Source of the DNA: Orobanche coerulescens
Lineage: Eukaryota > Streptophyta > Magnoliopsida > Lamiales > Orobanchaceae
Length of the DNA stretch: 64,000 nucleotides
Direction of reading: 5' to 3'
NCBI GenBank assembly: GCA_033398695.1
Contig: CM065814.1
Location: forward strand, 81,982,358-82,046,357
The notes under the pieces are model-generated. The model made no database searches. It worked only from the letters and a program-made list of their open reading frames with translations, and was not told the DNA's origin. Positions 49,201 through 60,239 of this stretch are shown here, in pieces; the first letter of the stretch is position 1; each line of letters opens with the position of its first letter. A program made the position numbers and the translations under genes.

Positions 49201-49878
49201 TCGTAACACACCAAGGTTAACGTCGTAGCACGACACGACGTTAGCCATCCTTGATAGCGCATTTAATGCTAATCCCAAAACTAAGCGTCTATTTTGTTAA
49301 CATGCTTACGTCGTAATGTTTCCTTCATAACGTCGTAACATGTACGTTGACTTGCTACAGTAAAATTCTATTTAACGTCGTTATACACTTCTCGTAGCGT
49401 ACGTAATGGCCGGGGTTGACTACTTTGTCCACATCCGCCGCCCGACATCGGGTCCCACTGCCGACCATGACTCGGTCTGTCCGATTCGCCGTTACGTACG
49501 TAATGCTTTAGCCATAACGTCGTAACACAACCAATTTAGCGTACGTAAGTCTTCAACATTAGCGTACGCTAAGAATTCTATACTTAGCCAATTTCAATCA
49601 AGTACTGCTTTGTCTCGACATATCGAAAACACATATATACATACTGAATACATATACTGAATCCAATAACATTCTCATACGATATACCCAATATCAAAAG
49701 TGCGATAACCTGATACACGATATCCTCAATGCAACTGTCGACCAGATACGACAATTATACCGATACCGACATCTCAGTCCTTTATTTATTTTATCCATAC
49801 TTTACAGATTCCACGCTGTACAATATAACTCGGATAAAATAATATCAAACAACAATAGTAGAAATTCCGGATATTACA
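46296..49878 (-). repeat. Element F 5' LTR, 3583 bp
   Basis: TGTAACACCCCCAG ... GGATATTACA, with a candidate intron at 46727-49002 (donor TTGAG|GTATGTTG, acceptor TTTCTTTTTAG|GTTCTTGG on the minus strand), four module repeats and a palindrome array at 49190-49573. The central 1.5 kb is almost identical to the other LTR. Confidence 0.9.
49190..49573. repeat. Palindrome array in F 5' LTR
   Basis: Same positions as 43066-43450 but with rearranged motif variants, for example AGCGCATTTAATG at 49256 and TACGTCGTAATG at 49307, where the other LTR has these two forms in swapped order. Ends with TTAGCGTACGCTAA. Confidence 0.8.
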
Positions 49879-50625
49879 GTAACAAGGTTGTCTCCACACC
49901 AATGTCATCAACAATAAAGCTAGATAAATATGAAAGTGGAAAACTAGTTGATCAAAAACCTTTTCGATGTATGATCGGCTCCTTGCTCTATTCAACTACT
50001 TCTAGACCTGATATAATATTTGCTACATGTCTGTGTGCTAGATTCTAAGCTAATCATAAGGAATCACATTTATCTGCATGTAAACGAATTTTTCGATATT
50101 TAAATAGAACTATTGGACTAGGATTGGTATCTATCTTATCTTGATTTTAATTTAGTTGCATATAGTGACGCCAACATTGGCGGCTATAAAATTAATAAAG
50201 AGAGTACAGGTGGAACGTGTCATTTTATAGGCTCATCTCTGATTTCATGGGGTAGTAAGAAGTAAACTATTGTAGCATTATCTACAATCAAAACTGAATA
50301 TGTAGTTGTCGGCGGTTCATGTACACATGCTCTATGGATTAAAAATCAACTTGGAGATTATGGCATGTCTATTAAAAATATCCACATTTTATTTGATAAT
50401 ACAAGCGCCATCAATCTCAGTAAAAATCCTGTTTTGCACAGTAGAACAAAACACATTGATATCAGACATCATTTTCTATGAGCTCACGTACAGAAGAAAG
50501 ATATCCATTTGATTTTTGTCGGTACAAAGGATCAACTAGCAGATATTTTTACAAAACTCTTACCCGAGGAATCTTTTAACACTAGTCGCTTACAACTCAG
50601 TATTGGTCATATCGACCATTTTTAA
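49879..50625 (+). pseudogene. pol: Copia K RNase H, second copy, right part
   Basis: Resumes after F with the target duplication GTAAC and continues the reading ...GNKVVSTPMSS, RCMIGSLLYS, PDIIFATCLCARF, then SDANIGGYKINKESTGGTCHF, YVVVGGS and DQLADIFTK. It keeps the 60 bp (SHLSACKRIFRYLN-type) that the first copy lost. Stops include TAG/TAA at 50047 and 50262. Ends at HIDHF* near 50625. Confidence 0.85.
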
Positions 50626-50976
50626 AGAGTATTTTTTTAATATTGTTCTTAAAATGAAATCGAAATATGAAAATCCTACTCCCAGCGCACGTTATACGTT
50701 ATATATAGTGCGCGCTAGCTAATTAGTTCATAAAACTGAATCAGTTACTGGAAAGAATGCTCAGATCTATATTTGTCCCCGATAGTGTATGCTAAATAAA
50801 GAAGTAGCGCACACTAATGACCATCCAGTATACTTAAAAGTCAATACCGATCCTCTTTTATTATCTCATAAACCCTACTCTCTAGGAGATCATAATCCTC
50901 AAAATTAGCCACCCAAACTTCAAATTAAACCATTAAATCTTCATTTTATCAAATAGTATACTCATTTCAACCTTCA
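50626..50976 (+). promoter_or_regulatory. Inter-ORF region of K with palindromes around a TATA-like site
   Basis: Between pol and the third ORF: AGCGCACGTTA (50684), TTATATATAG (50699-50708), TGCGCGCTAGC (50709-50719), then GATAGTGTATGCTA (50784) and TAGCGCACACTA (about 50806). These are the same motifs as in the LTR promoters, here internal and 250 bases upstream of an ORF, so they could be a promoter for it. Confidence 0.45.
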
Positions 50977-51850
50977 ATGGCAAGAATATCGAGGGCTCCA
51001 ATGAAGAAACCAAGCAAGTGACCCAGAAGTTGTCATTGATGTTACCGATTTTGTTTTTGATAATAATGACTTTGGCTTAGAAATTCGATTGTTGTTGGTT
51101 GCGTTGACAAAATGTATAATGCCAAAAGTTAACACGCAACATAAATTAGTCAGGGTGGACAAACAAGTCTTGTATCATGTGTTGAATGAAGAGCCAGTTA
51201 ATTTTGCTCACTTTAGTTTTCAGTGTATTCTCTCTAAAGCCAAACTTTTTCGGTCCAAGAAATATGCCTCTAAAACAGGGAAAGCCGGAATGCCTTTTAG
51301 CTCTTTTCTTACGAAAATCTTCAAATTTCATAATGTTGATTTGTCGAATGAAGTTTCCATATCGGTCTCTCGAGGTTATGAAACTTTAGATTCGTCGCTC
51401 AAAGATATGCATTATGTCCAAACTTTGAATCTAGGATAGGAACTTTTTTCTCATATTTGAGTAAAGACGATAGTGTTCATAAGGGGACACGCATGCCGAC
51501 TTCTAAGGAAAGAATTACTAGGTAAGGTCTGGAGATTTTGAGAGAACTGCAAACTGGGACGTTGGTGCGTAAACCATAATCCAAAGGCAAAAGGCAGATG
51601 GGTGAAGAATATAGTGAGAGAGAGGAAGATGATCTCGTAGTCTGGATGCGCAATCTTGAAACAAGTCAAGTTAAAATTTGTGATGATATTAGAGCCATTC
51701 AGACAGAAGTTTAGGAAGCTAGGGACAAAATCTATTCAGTCAAACATCTCCTCGAAGAATACATTCGTTTCACCAATCATGCGTTCTCATTCCCCACTCG
51801 TTCCTCTGACCAAATCCTTAAAATTCATGGTTTGATAACTATCTAAGAAC
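50977..51850 (+). pseudogene. Third ORF of copia K, plant-transposon-protein-like (broken)
   Basis: Lies between pol and the 3' LTR, where some Sireviruses carry an extra (env-like) ORF. It starts MARISRAPMKKPSK at 50977, then a frame change leads to about 140 residues (51018-51437) with HKLVRVDKQVLYHVLNEEP and SKAKLFRSKKYASKTGK, resembling the domain often annotated as putative plant transposon protein. A second part with stops follows and ends in a heptad-like helix (WMRNLETSQVKICDDIRAI). No signal peptide or membrane segment seen, so envelope function is not supported. Confidence 0.55.
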
Positions 51851-52354
51851 AATGTTTTGTATGTGGTCTGGTTTAAAACTTATTTTTGATGTTTATGTTT
51901 CTTTTTCATGTTTTTCTCACATATTGTTCATTTGGTTTGGCTGGAAACTTATATGTGGTTCGATAATTTTGATGTTCATGTTTCTAGACTCATGATGAAT
52001 ATTGTTGGTTTTTCATATATCAATATTATGTGCTGTTTATTGTATTATTGCACTTTGGTTTCTCACGTCCATCTTTTTCTGAATTTTAGATTCTAGCTTA
52101 AAATTTAACCTATAAGCTGTTTTTCTGCACAGTTAAGGGGGAGCTTCGTTTCAGGGGGAGTTATATCTTTTTTACCTTTTTGCTTCTGGTAAAAAGGGGA
52201 AGAAAGCTAAAACTTTGATGATTCGAATTTCTGACATTTTACAAGCTTCTAACGAAATCGAACAAAGCATTCACTTTGATTCGAATATTTTGTCATAAAA
52301 GTTTTTGTAGCTATTTTTTATTAAATGTTTTGTCATCATAGAAAAGGGGAAGAT
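51851..52354 (+). other. Copia K 3' untranslated region and polypurine tract
   Basis: Contains AAGGGGGAGC and CAGGGGGAG blocks near 52135-52160 and ends in AAAAGGGGAAGAT (52342-52354) immediately before the LTR, the likely plus-strand primer. Otherwise T-rich and non-coding. Confidence 0.75.
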
Positions 52355-52554
52355 TGTTGAACAAATCATTTTTGATGATGTATTTTCTCAAAACAAACAT
52401 TTGAGTGAAACAAAATATCAAAACCTATTCAGACAAAATCGACGCGTATTACATCAGACAAGAACTCTAGAAATAACGTGAATAGCGCATGATATTTATA
52501 TGCAATAGCACACGCTATCGGGCTCGTAATTTCTAGTATTTTGAAGTCAGTAAC
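52355..52554 (+). repeat. Copia K 3' LTR, first part
   Basis: Starts TGTTGAACAAATC after the polypurine tract. Contains TAGCGCATGATA and TAGCACACGCTA. Interrupted at 52554 by solo LTR G; GTAAC (52550-52554) is duplicated at 58385-58389. Confidence 0.85.
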
Positions 52555-53592
52555 TGTCACGGCCCCTTATTCCTAAGGACGGCACAGCCGGAGCGTGACC
52601 CGGGGTAGGAATTAAGAAGTGGGGAAGAAAGGGGAAAACATACGTTTCATAAGGAATAGGGGTGGATTTCCATGAATAACATATCAAGGCATCATGAAGG
52701 GGAGTCAATCCCGTGGGAATGACTTAGAATCTAAAGTAGAATACATAGTTATAATATTAGCCTTGAAGTTTAGAAAAAGGCTTCATAGCATCTAACAATC
52801 GGCATAACTTAGAAAGCAAAATCATAAAGTGTTTGCAGCGGAAAGATATGGTTGGTTACATATATGAAGATATGTAACCAGGGCTTACCATTGATCATAA
52901 ACAAAAGACTTCCACTAAACACCCTCCGTCACATCCCCTGCTCAACCTGCACATTTTAAAACATATACAGGGCTGAGTACAACGTACTCCGTGAACATAT
53001 TGCTGAAACATAAAACATGCTTTCGTATTTATCATCATGCATATAAGCAGTAACACATTGGGGTTTTAATAAAAGCCTATGTTCACTAAATTATTTCGTT
53101 TCGTATCATATATTATCAGATTCACCATATCCAAAATTACGTCGGGGAAGGTGGCCACCTCCCGCGAGCGTTACTCCCCGAGATTGGCCACTCCGAAGAG
53201 AGCTCAGAATCCAGAGTACTGTGTACACTAACCTGTAACACCCCCAAAATCAAACCGGGAGTATTACACGCCGCAGACCCTCTCCGTGAGGATCCACCAG
53301 GCTAGAGATCAAAACCACGCAATAAATTATATACCGACATGATAAAATACCAAATCCATAGACCAACTTGGTCTTTCGTCACTAACATACAAGTCAAAAA
53401 TACACATTCCTATCTCGACTCATATCCATGCAAGGGTAAAATACTCTCACAAACAAAAAGTACGACAGCGGAAAATACCATACACGAACTCCGACTAACT
53501 GCATCCAAAAATGGCCTTCATGTGATTAGTATCATTCGCCTTCCATCATCCTTCACGCCGATCCTGTGTTTTGCTCCCAGACCTGCATGTAC

Positions 53593-55250
53593 CTGGATGC
53601 AAAATAGACATCCACCCCCCGAATACTCGGGGGTTAGCAAAACTATACTGTTTTGCTAGTACAAGTATAAAATGCAAATACGAGCCATACACAACACATT
53701 CCGAGAATACAACAAAAGACTTCCCGAGATATTTTTTAATTAAAAATAGTTCAAGTCTTGAAAGTAGAAAAGAAACAAGTAAGCACTTTGAAAACACTTC
53801 CAAATCTCGGGAGTTTTGAAAACATTTGTGATTGAAAAGTTCTTAATTCCTTGAAAGCCACTTAGGGTCACAACCCCAAAGTTCATTTTTCCAAAATGCA
53901 AATCCGTTAACAAAACACAGGGTCCACGACCCAACCATCCCGGTCACAACACACAGGGTCCACGACTCGATCATCAACTTCAATTCACTTCCAAAGACAT
54001 ATTACACATAATACATTATTCTTATGCCATTTTAGCCAAATACCAAGACTCGATATATAATGTCTCTCGACCCCGAGCACCAAGCATTGTGATACTCTGG
54101 ACATATCACATTAATCATCAGTACAAACACTCTGTCAATTCTCGCGACCCGGTCCGGCCCTCAAGCCACCAAGTCCCTGTGCACCCCGTCGAGCGACCCC
54201 AAGTGAGAATGCCCACTCGAAAGTAACTCTCGCGACCCGGTCCAACCGCTAAGCCACTAGGTCCCTGTGTGACCCCGACGAGTCAATCCCCGAGTGAGAG
54301 TACCCGAAAAAAACCTTACAACTCTCATCAGTTCTCATTTCCAAAACCACAATCCTCAAGAGTCAATCACAATATATATAGTCGAGGTATTTTGCTAGAA
54401 TGGCCAAACTAGCCAACACATACTCACGACCCAACATTACTACTATCCACAAGGAAGCACACTTATCTCAACAACACCGAACGACACAACCTATATCACA
54501 CAACTCACACATTCACCGATAACCACATGACTCCACGCACAATTCTTAACAAAAGGATTGAACCTTAAATTACCGACGACATAATCACACATAATCACAT
54601 CACCCGAAAGTAAGGAGATCCTATACTCAACACTAACACACATAGTCAATTAAGCACATTAAATCCCAAACACAAGAGTCGTCTTTTAAGAAAACCATGA
54701 TTGTAAATATACCGATTCTTTTGAAAAATGGTTGTAAACATTCATTTAGCACATATCGTCGAGTACCAACCATTATATCCACAAAACACGTAATGTATGG
54801 GCAAGATACTTGCCTCGATAATCGATACCAGATACTCCGATGAACACGGCTCAACCGGGTAATCTCAAACACCTACAATTCTCCGACGGAAATAAACGGT
54901 AACACAACCGATCGGGAAACGACGAATGGAAGAGTTCCGACTCGAGTTCTTCGCAAGAAACCTGACCCTAACATCATGTCATCAATAATCAACGATCGTA
55001 CGAGGAAGAATAATCGTAGAACGCTCAAAACCCCCCTCTAAGAACTTTCACCGGACACCTTCAAGGCGTTGATTAGGAACTGAACAAAACGATTAATATT
55101 TAGGAATCAAACCATGGAACAACAAGGAAATTTATAGGATGTAACTTAATAATAAATAATCCATCACTAATCTAAGTTATTACGGATCAAACGGGTGAAA
55201 TCAAGCAAAACCCCTAATTTTCCATAAACTAAGGTTTTAGGAAAACTAAC
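53593..55250 (-). other. Candidate LTR-embedded intron in H
   Basis: Minus strand donor ATCAAG|GTTAGTTT (55250), acceptor TTTTGCATCCAG|GTACATG (53593), branch-like TTTGCTAACCCCC at about 53630-53640, 41 bases before the acceptor. Next to it a CCCCCG/CGGGGG hairpin. 1658 bp. Confidence 0.5.
54143..54315. repeat. Tandem modules in H
   Basis: Two units starting CTCGCGACCCGGTCC and ending in AGTGAGA-type sequence, about 85 bp each, inside the candidate intron. They correspond in position, not in sequence, to the modules of A, B, D and F. Confidence 0.75.
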
Positions 55251-55420
55251 CTTGATTCGCTGGATTGAAGGATGTTATGGAATGATCAATCGATGATATG
55301 AACTCCATAACTTCGTGGATTCATAGTATAACAACATATCTTCGACTTCTCCAAGACTCCAGCCGCGGACAGGAAAGATAGAAAATAAAAAACAAGTGAA
55401 AATATGACTGCTCGGTCATG

Positions 55421-55427
55421 TTTATAC
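55421..55427 (-). promoter_or_regulatory. TATA-like site of H
   Basis: Minus strand CCAGTATAAACATG at the border of the palindrome array. Confidence 0.5.
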
Positions 55428-55435
55428 TGGTGCAG

Positions 55436-55856
55436 CCTAGCGTGCGCTAGGCTGCCGAGCTAGCGTGCGCTAACAAGCGGTCATGTTCGAGAATGTTCAG
55501 CCGGGGCCCGCGTTGACCTATCCTGCCGACCTGTCCTGCTGTCCAAAACCTTCCTGTCCGACCGCGGTAGCGCGCGCTGTGCAGGGCCTTGCGTGTGCTA
55601 GCCGGTCCGTCCAGAACCCCCTGGACTAGACTGCTCGGTCAGGTAGCGTGCGCTGGTCGTCCGATAGCGTGCGCTACACCGGCCGATTAGCGCGAGCAGC
55701 GACTGACAGTAGCGTGCGCTACCTGCCGATCCTCCCCGAATCCAGAACCTCAAAAACCTCTCTGGCCAGCCTGATAGCGTGCGCTGGTCAGACGAACAGC
55801 GTGCGCTACTCCTGCCGAGTTAGCGCGCGCAGCCTTTCGACTGTGGCGTGCGCTAT
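55436..55856. repeat. Palindrome array in U3 of H (GTGC/GCGC core)
   Basis: About twelve copies: TAGCGTGCGCTA repeatedly, with TAGCGCGCGCTG, TAGCGTGCGCTG, CAGCGTGCGCTA and TTAGCGCGAGCAG. CTGGACT, GTCCAG and CTCGGTCAGG boxes lie between copies, as in LTR D. Confidence 0.88.
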
Positions 55857-58389
55857 GACGGTTCCTGCCGCACCTGCCCAGCCAGTGCCCGCACCCGTCC
55901 GGCCAGTGCCCAACCGTCATGACTCGACGACTCGATTTTTCGAAACCACACGAAACGAACACGACCACCGCTCGAGGACACAACATCCATCCGGAATGAA
56001 AACAATGGATAACAAATCACCCCATACGGCCATAAATCCAAAATTAGTAGTCGAGAAAAATAATACCAGCGCTCAACAACTGGGAAATATCCGAAGAAAA
56101 ATCCAAAATAACCAGAACGAAAATCATGGGTATTACATAACCCTGGCCAGAAACCTTTGTCTAGCTCAGGATCCGATCATTTCATAGGTTGGCAATCCAA
56201 TAGTGATAAATTCATAAGAATCCACATAAAAGTTTTTATGCATCATATTCATTGAAATCATAATTTGCTTGTAAAATATTTCATCAAAATAGAGCAAAGC
56301 TTAAATCATTTTCGTATAGAAAGCCCACCTGGACAAGTAATAAACGCAAGCAAAAATGATTCTCATCTATTTCTTACGTTTCAGTCTGTTGCTCCACCTT
56401 TCATCCTAAACAACTAAGTTTAGCAGTCGACCGAGCTTAACGAAGTCTAACGGACAACGGACTCGATCTACATGTTTGGATTTTAGAGTTTTGCATTCGA
56501 CTTAAGTTTAAAAATAAAAGCTATGATTCTATTAGAGAACCTAGCTGACCATATAACATATAAGGATACTAACAACAGTAACCGATACTCGATTCCGTTA
56601 CACATTCCTTGGTTCGAAAACCATCATCAAAGACTTAACATAATCATAACATAATGTGCATCAAGGAAGAAAAGAATTAGCATTCTATTAATGCACATAA
56701 GAACAGGATAGTGTATCTTATACCACTGGAAAACCACTGAAGTCTAGCTTCATGTCTATTTTACGGATCTCAAAAATATTAAACGTGGATAAATTCATGG
56801 CCGTTTCCGTGAAGTGTAACGAAACTGCCAATATCCGGCGAAAATGGTAAAAACATCATATTAACCTAGAGCTCGTTTCTAGCAACGAAAACCCTAAACA
56901 TGTAAACTCTAATCATGCATATCATACTTATAACACATATATGAGTCGACATACAAGCATGCTTCTCGATATTACCAACTCCATTTCATAATTTTTTTCT
57001 TTTGAAAACATGAATACTTACTCATTTTATTTCTCAACTTTAAATCTTCAAACATCATTAACATCACGTATCATCAAGCATCAATTGTTACCAACATCAA
57101 ACAACACACTTAACATACACTCATGTTGATAATCAAAGTTTTGGTTCTAATATGAAAGTGACCTAAACATGATTTTAAAAACTTCAATACATATTATGCT
57201 CTTTAGTTACATCAAATATTATCTAACACATTTTCAACTTCATAAATCTAACTTCATGCCTTTGTTTTCAAATAAATTTCCAAAACATTTTATAAAAATC
57301 TAACAAAAATATATAATGTACTTCTTTCATACATCATCAAAATTATCAAGTCACTTTTGAACATATATCAACATATCAAGAACTAAGCATGATTCTTTCT
57401 TACTTTCAAAACACCAAACATTTTATAAAAATTCCATAAATTCATCATAGCATCATATCATCATATAGAAACACATTGTGTAAGAAAATCATAAGAAAAA
57501 CAACACATGATTGGGTTATAAAACCCAAAGAATTTAGGCCAAGATATGAAATCAAAACCATGATTAAAACTTGTTTTAAACACTTTCAAGAACCTTAGAA
57601 TCAACTTAAAAACAACATACAAAATATTATAACGTTAAACGTAAGGTCTTTATATATTTTTCCAAATCTTAAAGTTAGCTAAAACCTATTTCTACTTGGA
57701 TAGAAATGAATAGGAGAATGTAACTTACTTAAATATGAACTTTGTTTCAAGTTTGGAACACAAAATGAGCTTGTACTTGAGTTATAATGGAAGAACAATG
57801 GTGCTTCAATGGTGAAGGGGGACGGGGGCGGCCAAAGTGAGAAGAAAAGAGGAAGAAGATGAATTGAGGAGGAAAAATGAAATGGAGGTGATGTCCCTTT
57901 ATATACTATGTTAACCCTAGACGTCATCATAAATCGGTCGAAGAATATTTTACGTATCGCTCCTCCGCAGATAAAATTACTCGAGTATTGTGTGTATGTC
58001 ATATAGTTGAATTATAGTGTCGCACTTACAGCTTAAAGTCGGAGAAAAGTTTCGCGATTTACGGAACGCGAATTATCCGAGAAAACGACTCGACATAAAA
58101 TATACCCGAAAATTCAAAAAGTAAACTTTTGAAAATCGTGCTCGTAACATAAAAGTGGTGTATATATAAGGCGATGGAATCACGATTCTATCTATCGAAG
58201 CATAAAATCAAAATCAAAAGAGAATCCCTAGCAGATAACCGAACATCCAATTTCTGAATTAAAAACGTGTAAATAGTTCTAAACTTATTCCATTAGTCAT
58301 AATCTTATTATTTGTGAATGCAAAACCCTAATGTCGCACTTGAGGTTATAATAATTCATGCATAGAAAAGGCCGGGGCATTACAGTAAC

Positions 58390-58563
58390 ACATGTAATAT
58401 GCTACTCCAAGTTTCAACATGAATTCAGTAGCGCACGCTACTTACAGACAATAGCGCACGCTACCTATTACTCCAATGAAACAAATCTGTGAGGACAGTA
58501 AGGTTTCTCAAATTCAGTAGCGCAAGCTACAATCTCATCTAATGTATGCTAATGGGTCAAGAC
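58390..58563 (+). repeat. Copia K 3' LTR, second part
   Basis: Continues the LTR after G. Contains two TAGCGCACGCTA copies, TAGCGCAAGCTA and TAATGTATGCTAA. Cut at 58563 by fragment I; the remaining LTR is not found in the window. Confidence 0.75.
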
Positions 58564-59025
58564 TGTAATACCTGAGATTTTCGGTTCCAGTTATCTTGAA
58601 TTGTTTGTCATTCTATGTAGTATACTGTTTGCGTGTTGTCGAGCGGTTGGCATTATTTGCTCGTTGATTGATATGTGTTGGTATCGTGCTACCGTGTTTA
58701 TGATGTATAGAGGATATGTGGTGCCTGTGTTTACATAATCGTATATCGTGCTTTGGTATTTATTTGTTTTCGATTTGGATCGTTGGTGTTGTCCGTTAGT
58801 GTTTCTTTGCATGTTGAATGATCGTTGTTTTGTCGAGGAGTATCGTTGTTGTGCATTTGGGTCGACTTTGTAAGATCATCACCCGCACTTATAAAGTCTA
58901 TAAATTCTGAGACATTACACTGTGATAGAGCATCAAGTTATCTTTCCAATGGTTCAAACGGTGAGTCAATCAAAATCCGAGCGAAGGGGTTATCATTGAA
59001 ATAGCAAAGACTACACTGTCAGCTT

Positions 59026-59228
59026 TTAGTGCATGATTAGTGCACGCTATCTTAGCTATTAGCGTGCGCTAACTGCTAGGGACAGAGCGTTCTATCCTCC
59101 ATTGGACTGCCTCATTTGCACACGCTAATGTATTGATTAGCGCACGCTAACGGGTTGAGGCAGAAGCTTCTGGACTGCATTTTTAGCAGTTAGCGCACGC
59201 TACGCAAGTCCGTAGCACACGCTAAAAC
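59026..59228. repeat. Palindrome array in fragment I
   Basis: Seven copies: TAGTGCACGCTA, TTAGCGTGCGCTAA, TTAGCGCACGCTAA, TTAGCGCACGCTA, TAGCACACGCTAA and decayed ones, with TTGGACTGC and CTGGACTGC boxes between them. Confidence 0.85.
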
Positions 59229-60239
59229 TCAATTTCAGATATCTTACCTTCTTTCTCTTCTTTGGCAATCCGCGGCGACTTGAGGCAGAGGAGTTTATAT
59301 TCCAGCCAGATATCATCATCCATATACATTTTTGAGTTCCTAGTACGAAGTTATCATCATCTAATCATCATTCACCGTTCTAATCAAGGTTAGATTTCTT
59401 AAAAATATAGTTTTGGGGAAATTGAGGATTTTGATTGATTTCCTTTGTTGGCTCGATTCTCTCACGCAATCCGGATTTAATGTGATTTAACCTAGATTAA
59501 TGATGGATTATTGATTATTAAGTTGTATTCTACCAATTTTCTTGTTGTTCCATGGTTTGATTGCTAAGGATTCGTCGTTTTTTTGAGTTCCTAATCGACG
59601 CCTTGAAGGTGTCCGGTAGAATGTCATAGAGGGGATTCGGGCGTTCTATGATTATTCTTCCTCGTACGATCGTTGATTTATTGATGATATGATGTTAGGG
59701 TTGAGTTCCTTGCGAAGATCTCGTATTGAACCCTTCCGTTTTTCGTCATCTTTATTTTCTAACATCAAGGGTTTTGAAGCTTTCTGATCGATCGTGTTCT
59801 TCAGAATATTCGCGGACGATTATCGAGGCAAGTATCTTGCTCATACATTTCGTGTTCCGTAGATGTAATAATTCATAATCGACTATGTGTGCTATTTGAG
59901 TACTCAAAATGAACCCTCAAAAGGAACGTTATAATCTCATTAATGGTTTTCTTTCAAAATGCTTGAGTGCTTTGTGAATAAATGAGTTTTACGGATACAT
60001 TGTATTGTGGTTGTAAATTGAAATACATTTACTTCATATTGTGTGGTTATAAAAGTTCTCTTCCCTTGTTAAGGGTTGTATGTTAGAATGTGTATTTATT
60101 TGGTGAGTGCGTAAGGTTGTGTTATATTGTTTACTGACTCCATTGTAAGGAGGTGGTGCTATTTGGTGTTATTCGAGAAGTATATCTGCTCGTGGTATGT
60201 GAATGTGGTGTTGTTGATATGTGTCTCGGATTGTTGTGT

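Larger units (their letters stand above)
40179..49878 (-). mobile_element. Non-autonomous gypsy-type LTR element F (LARD-like), 9.7 kb
   Basis: Two near-identical 3.6-kb LTRs (40179-43749 and 46296-49878) flank a 2.5-kb internal region without gag or pol. Perfect 5-bp target duplication GTAAC (40174-40178 and 49879-49883). The minus strand is the transcribed strand: primer-site-like TGATATCGGAGC next to the right LTR and polypurine tract GTGGGGTAGAA next to the left LTR. The PPT-proximal sequence equals that of element B, so Tekay-like elements are the likely helpers. Confidence 0.9.
53234..56137 (-). mobile_element. Solo LTR H (gypsy), 2904 bp
   Basis: TGTAACACCCCCAAAATC ... GGGTATTACA, flanked by the target duplication TAACC (53229-53233 and 56138-56142). 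No primer site, gag or pol, so it is a solo LTR left after LTR-LTR recombination. Minus orientation. Contains a palindrome array, TATA-like site, candidate intron and tandem modules. Same family as fragment I. Confidence 0.88.
52555..58384 (-). mobile_element. Solo LTR G (gypsy-type), about 2.9 kb plus nested H
   Basis: TGTCACGGCCCC ... GGGGCATTACA with exact target duplication GTAAC on both sides. Without H (53234-56137) and its duplicated TAACC it is about 2.9 kb, and I see no internal region, so it is a solo LTR. The minus strand has a TATA box (TATATAAAGGG, near 57896) and candidate splice sites: donor TTAA|GTAAGTTA at 57728, acceptor ATGTGCAG|GTTGAG at 52947. It has no TAGCG palindrome array. 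Confidence 0.82.
37163..58563 (+). mobile_element. Sirevirus-like copia element K, in three pieces
   Basis: Plus-strand element made of 37163-40178, 49879-52554 and 58385-58563, interrupted by F and by G (with H inside). It lacks LTR, gag and protease at its 5' end. It has integrase, RT and RNase H with a tandem duplication, an extra third ORF, a polypurine tract and part of a 3' LTR, which is then cut by I. Exact target duplications at F and G allow the pieces to be aligned. Confidence 0.85.

Noticed and set aside
50977..51850. Third ORF of copia K as an envelope gene
   Set aside because: No signal peptide, transmembrane segment or coiled-coil fusion arrangement is visible in the better-preserved part. 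Position alone is not sufficient.
58564..58930. Separate short element starting TGTAATACC and ending GACATTACA
   Set aside because: No target duplication, and the start matches the LTR start of H, whose sequence continues beyond. It is treated as part of fragment I.
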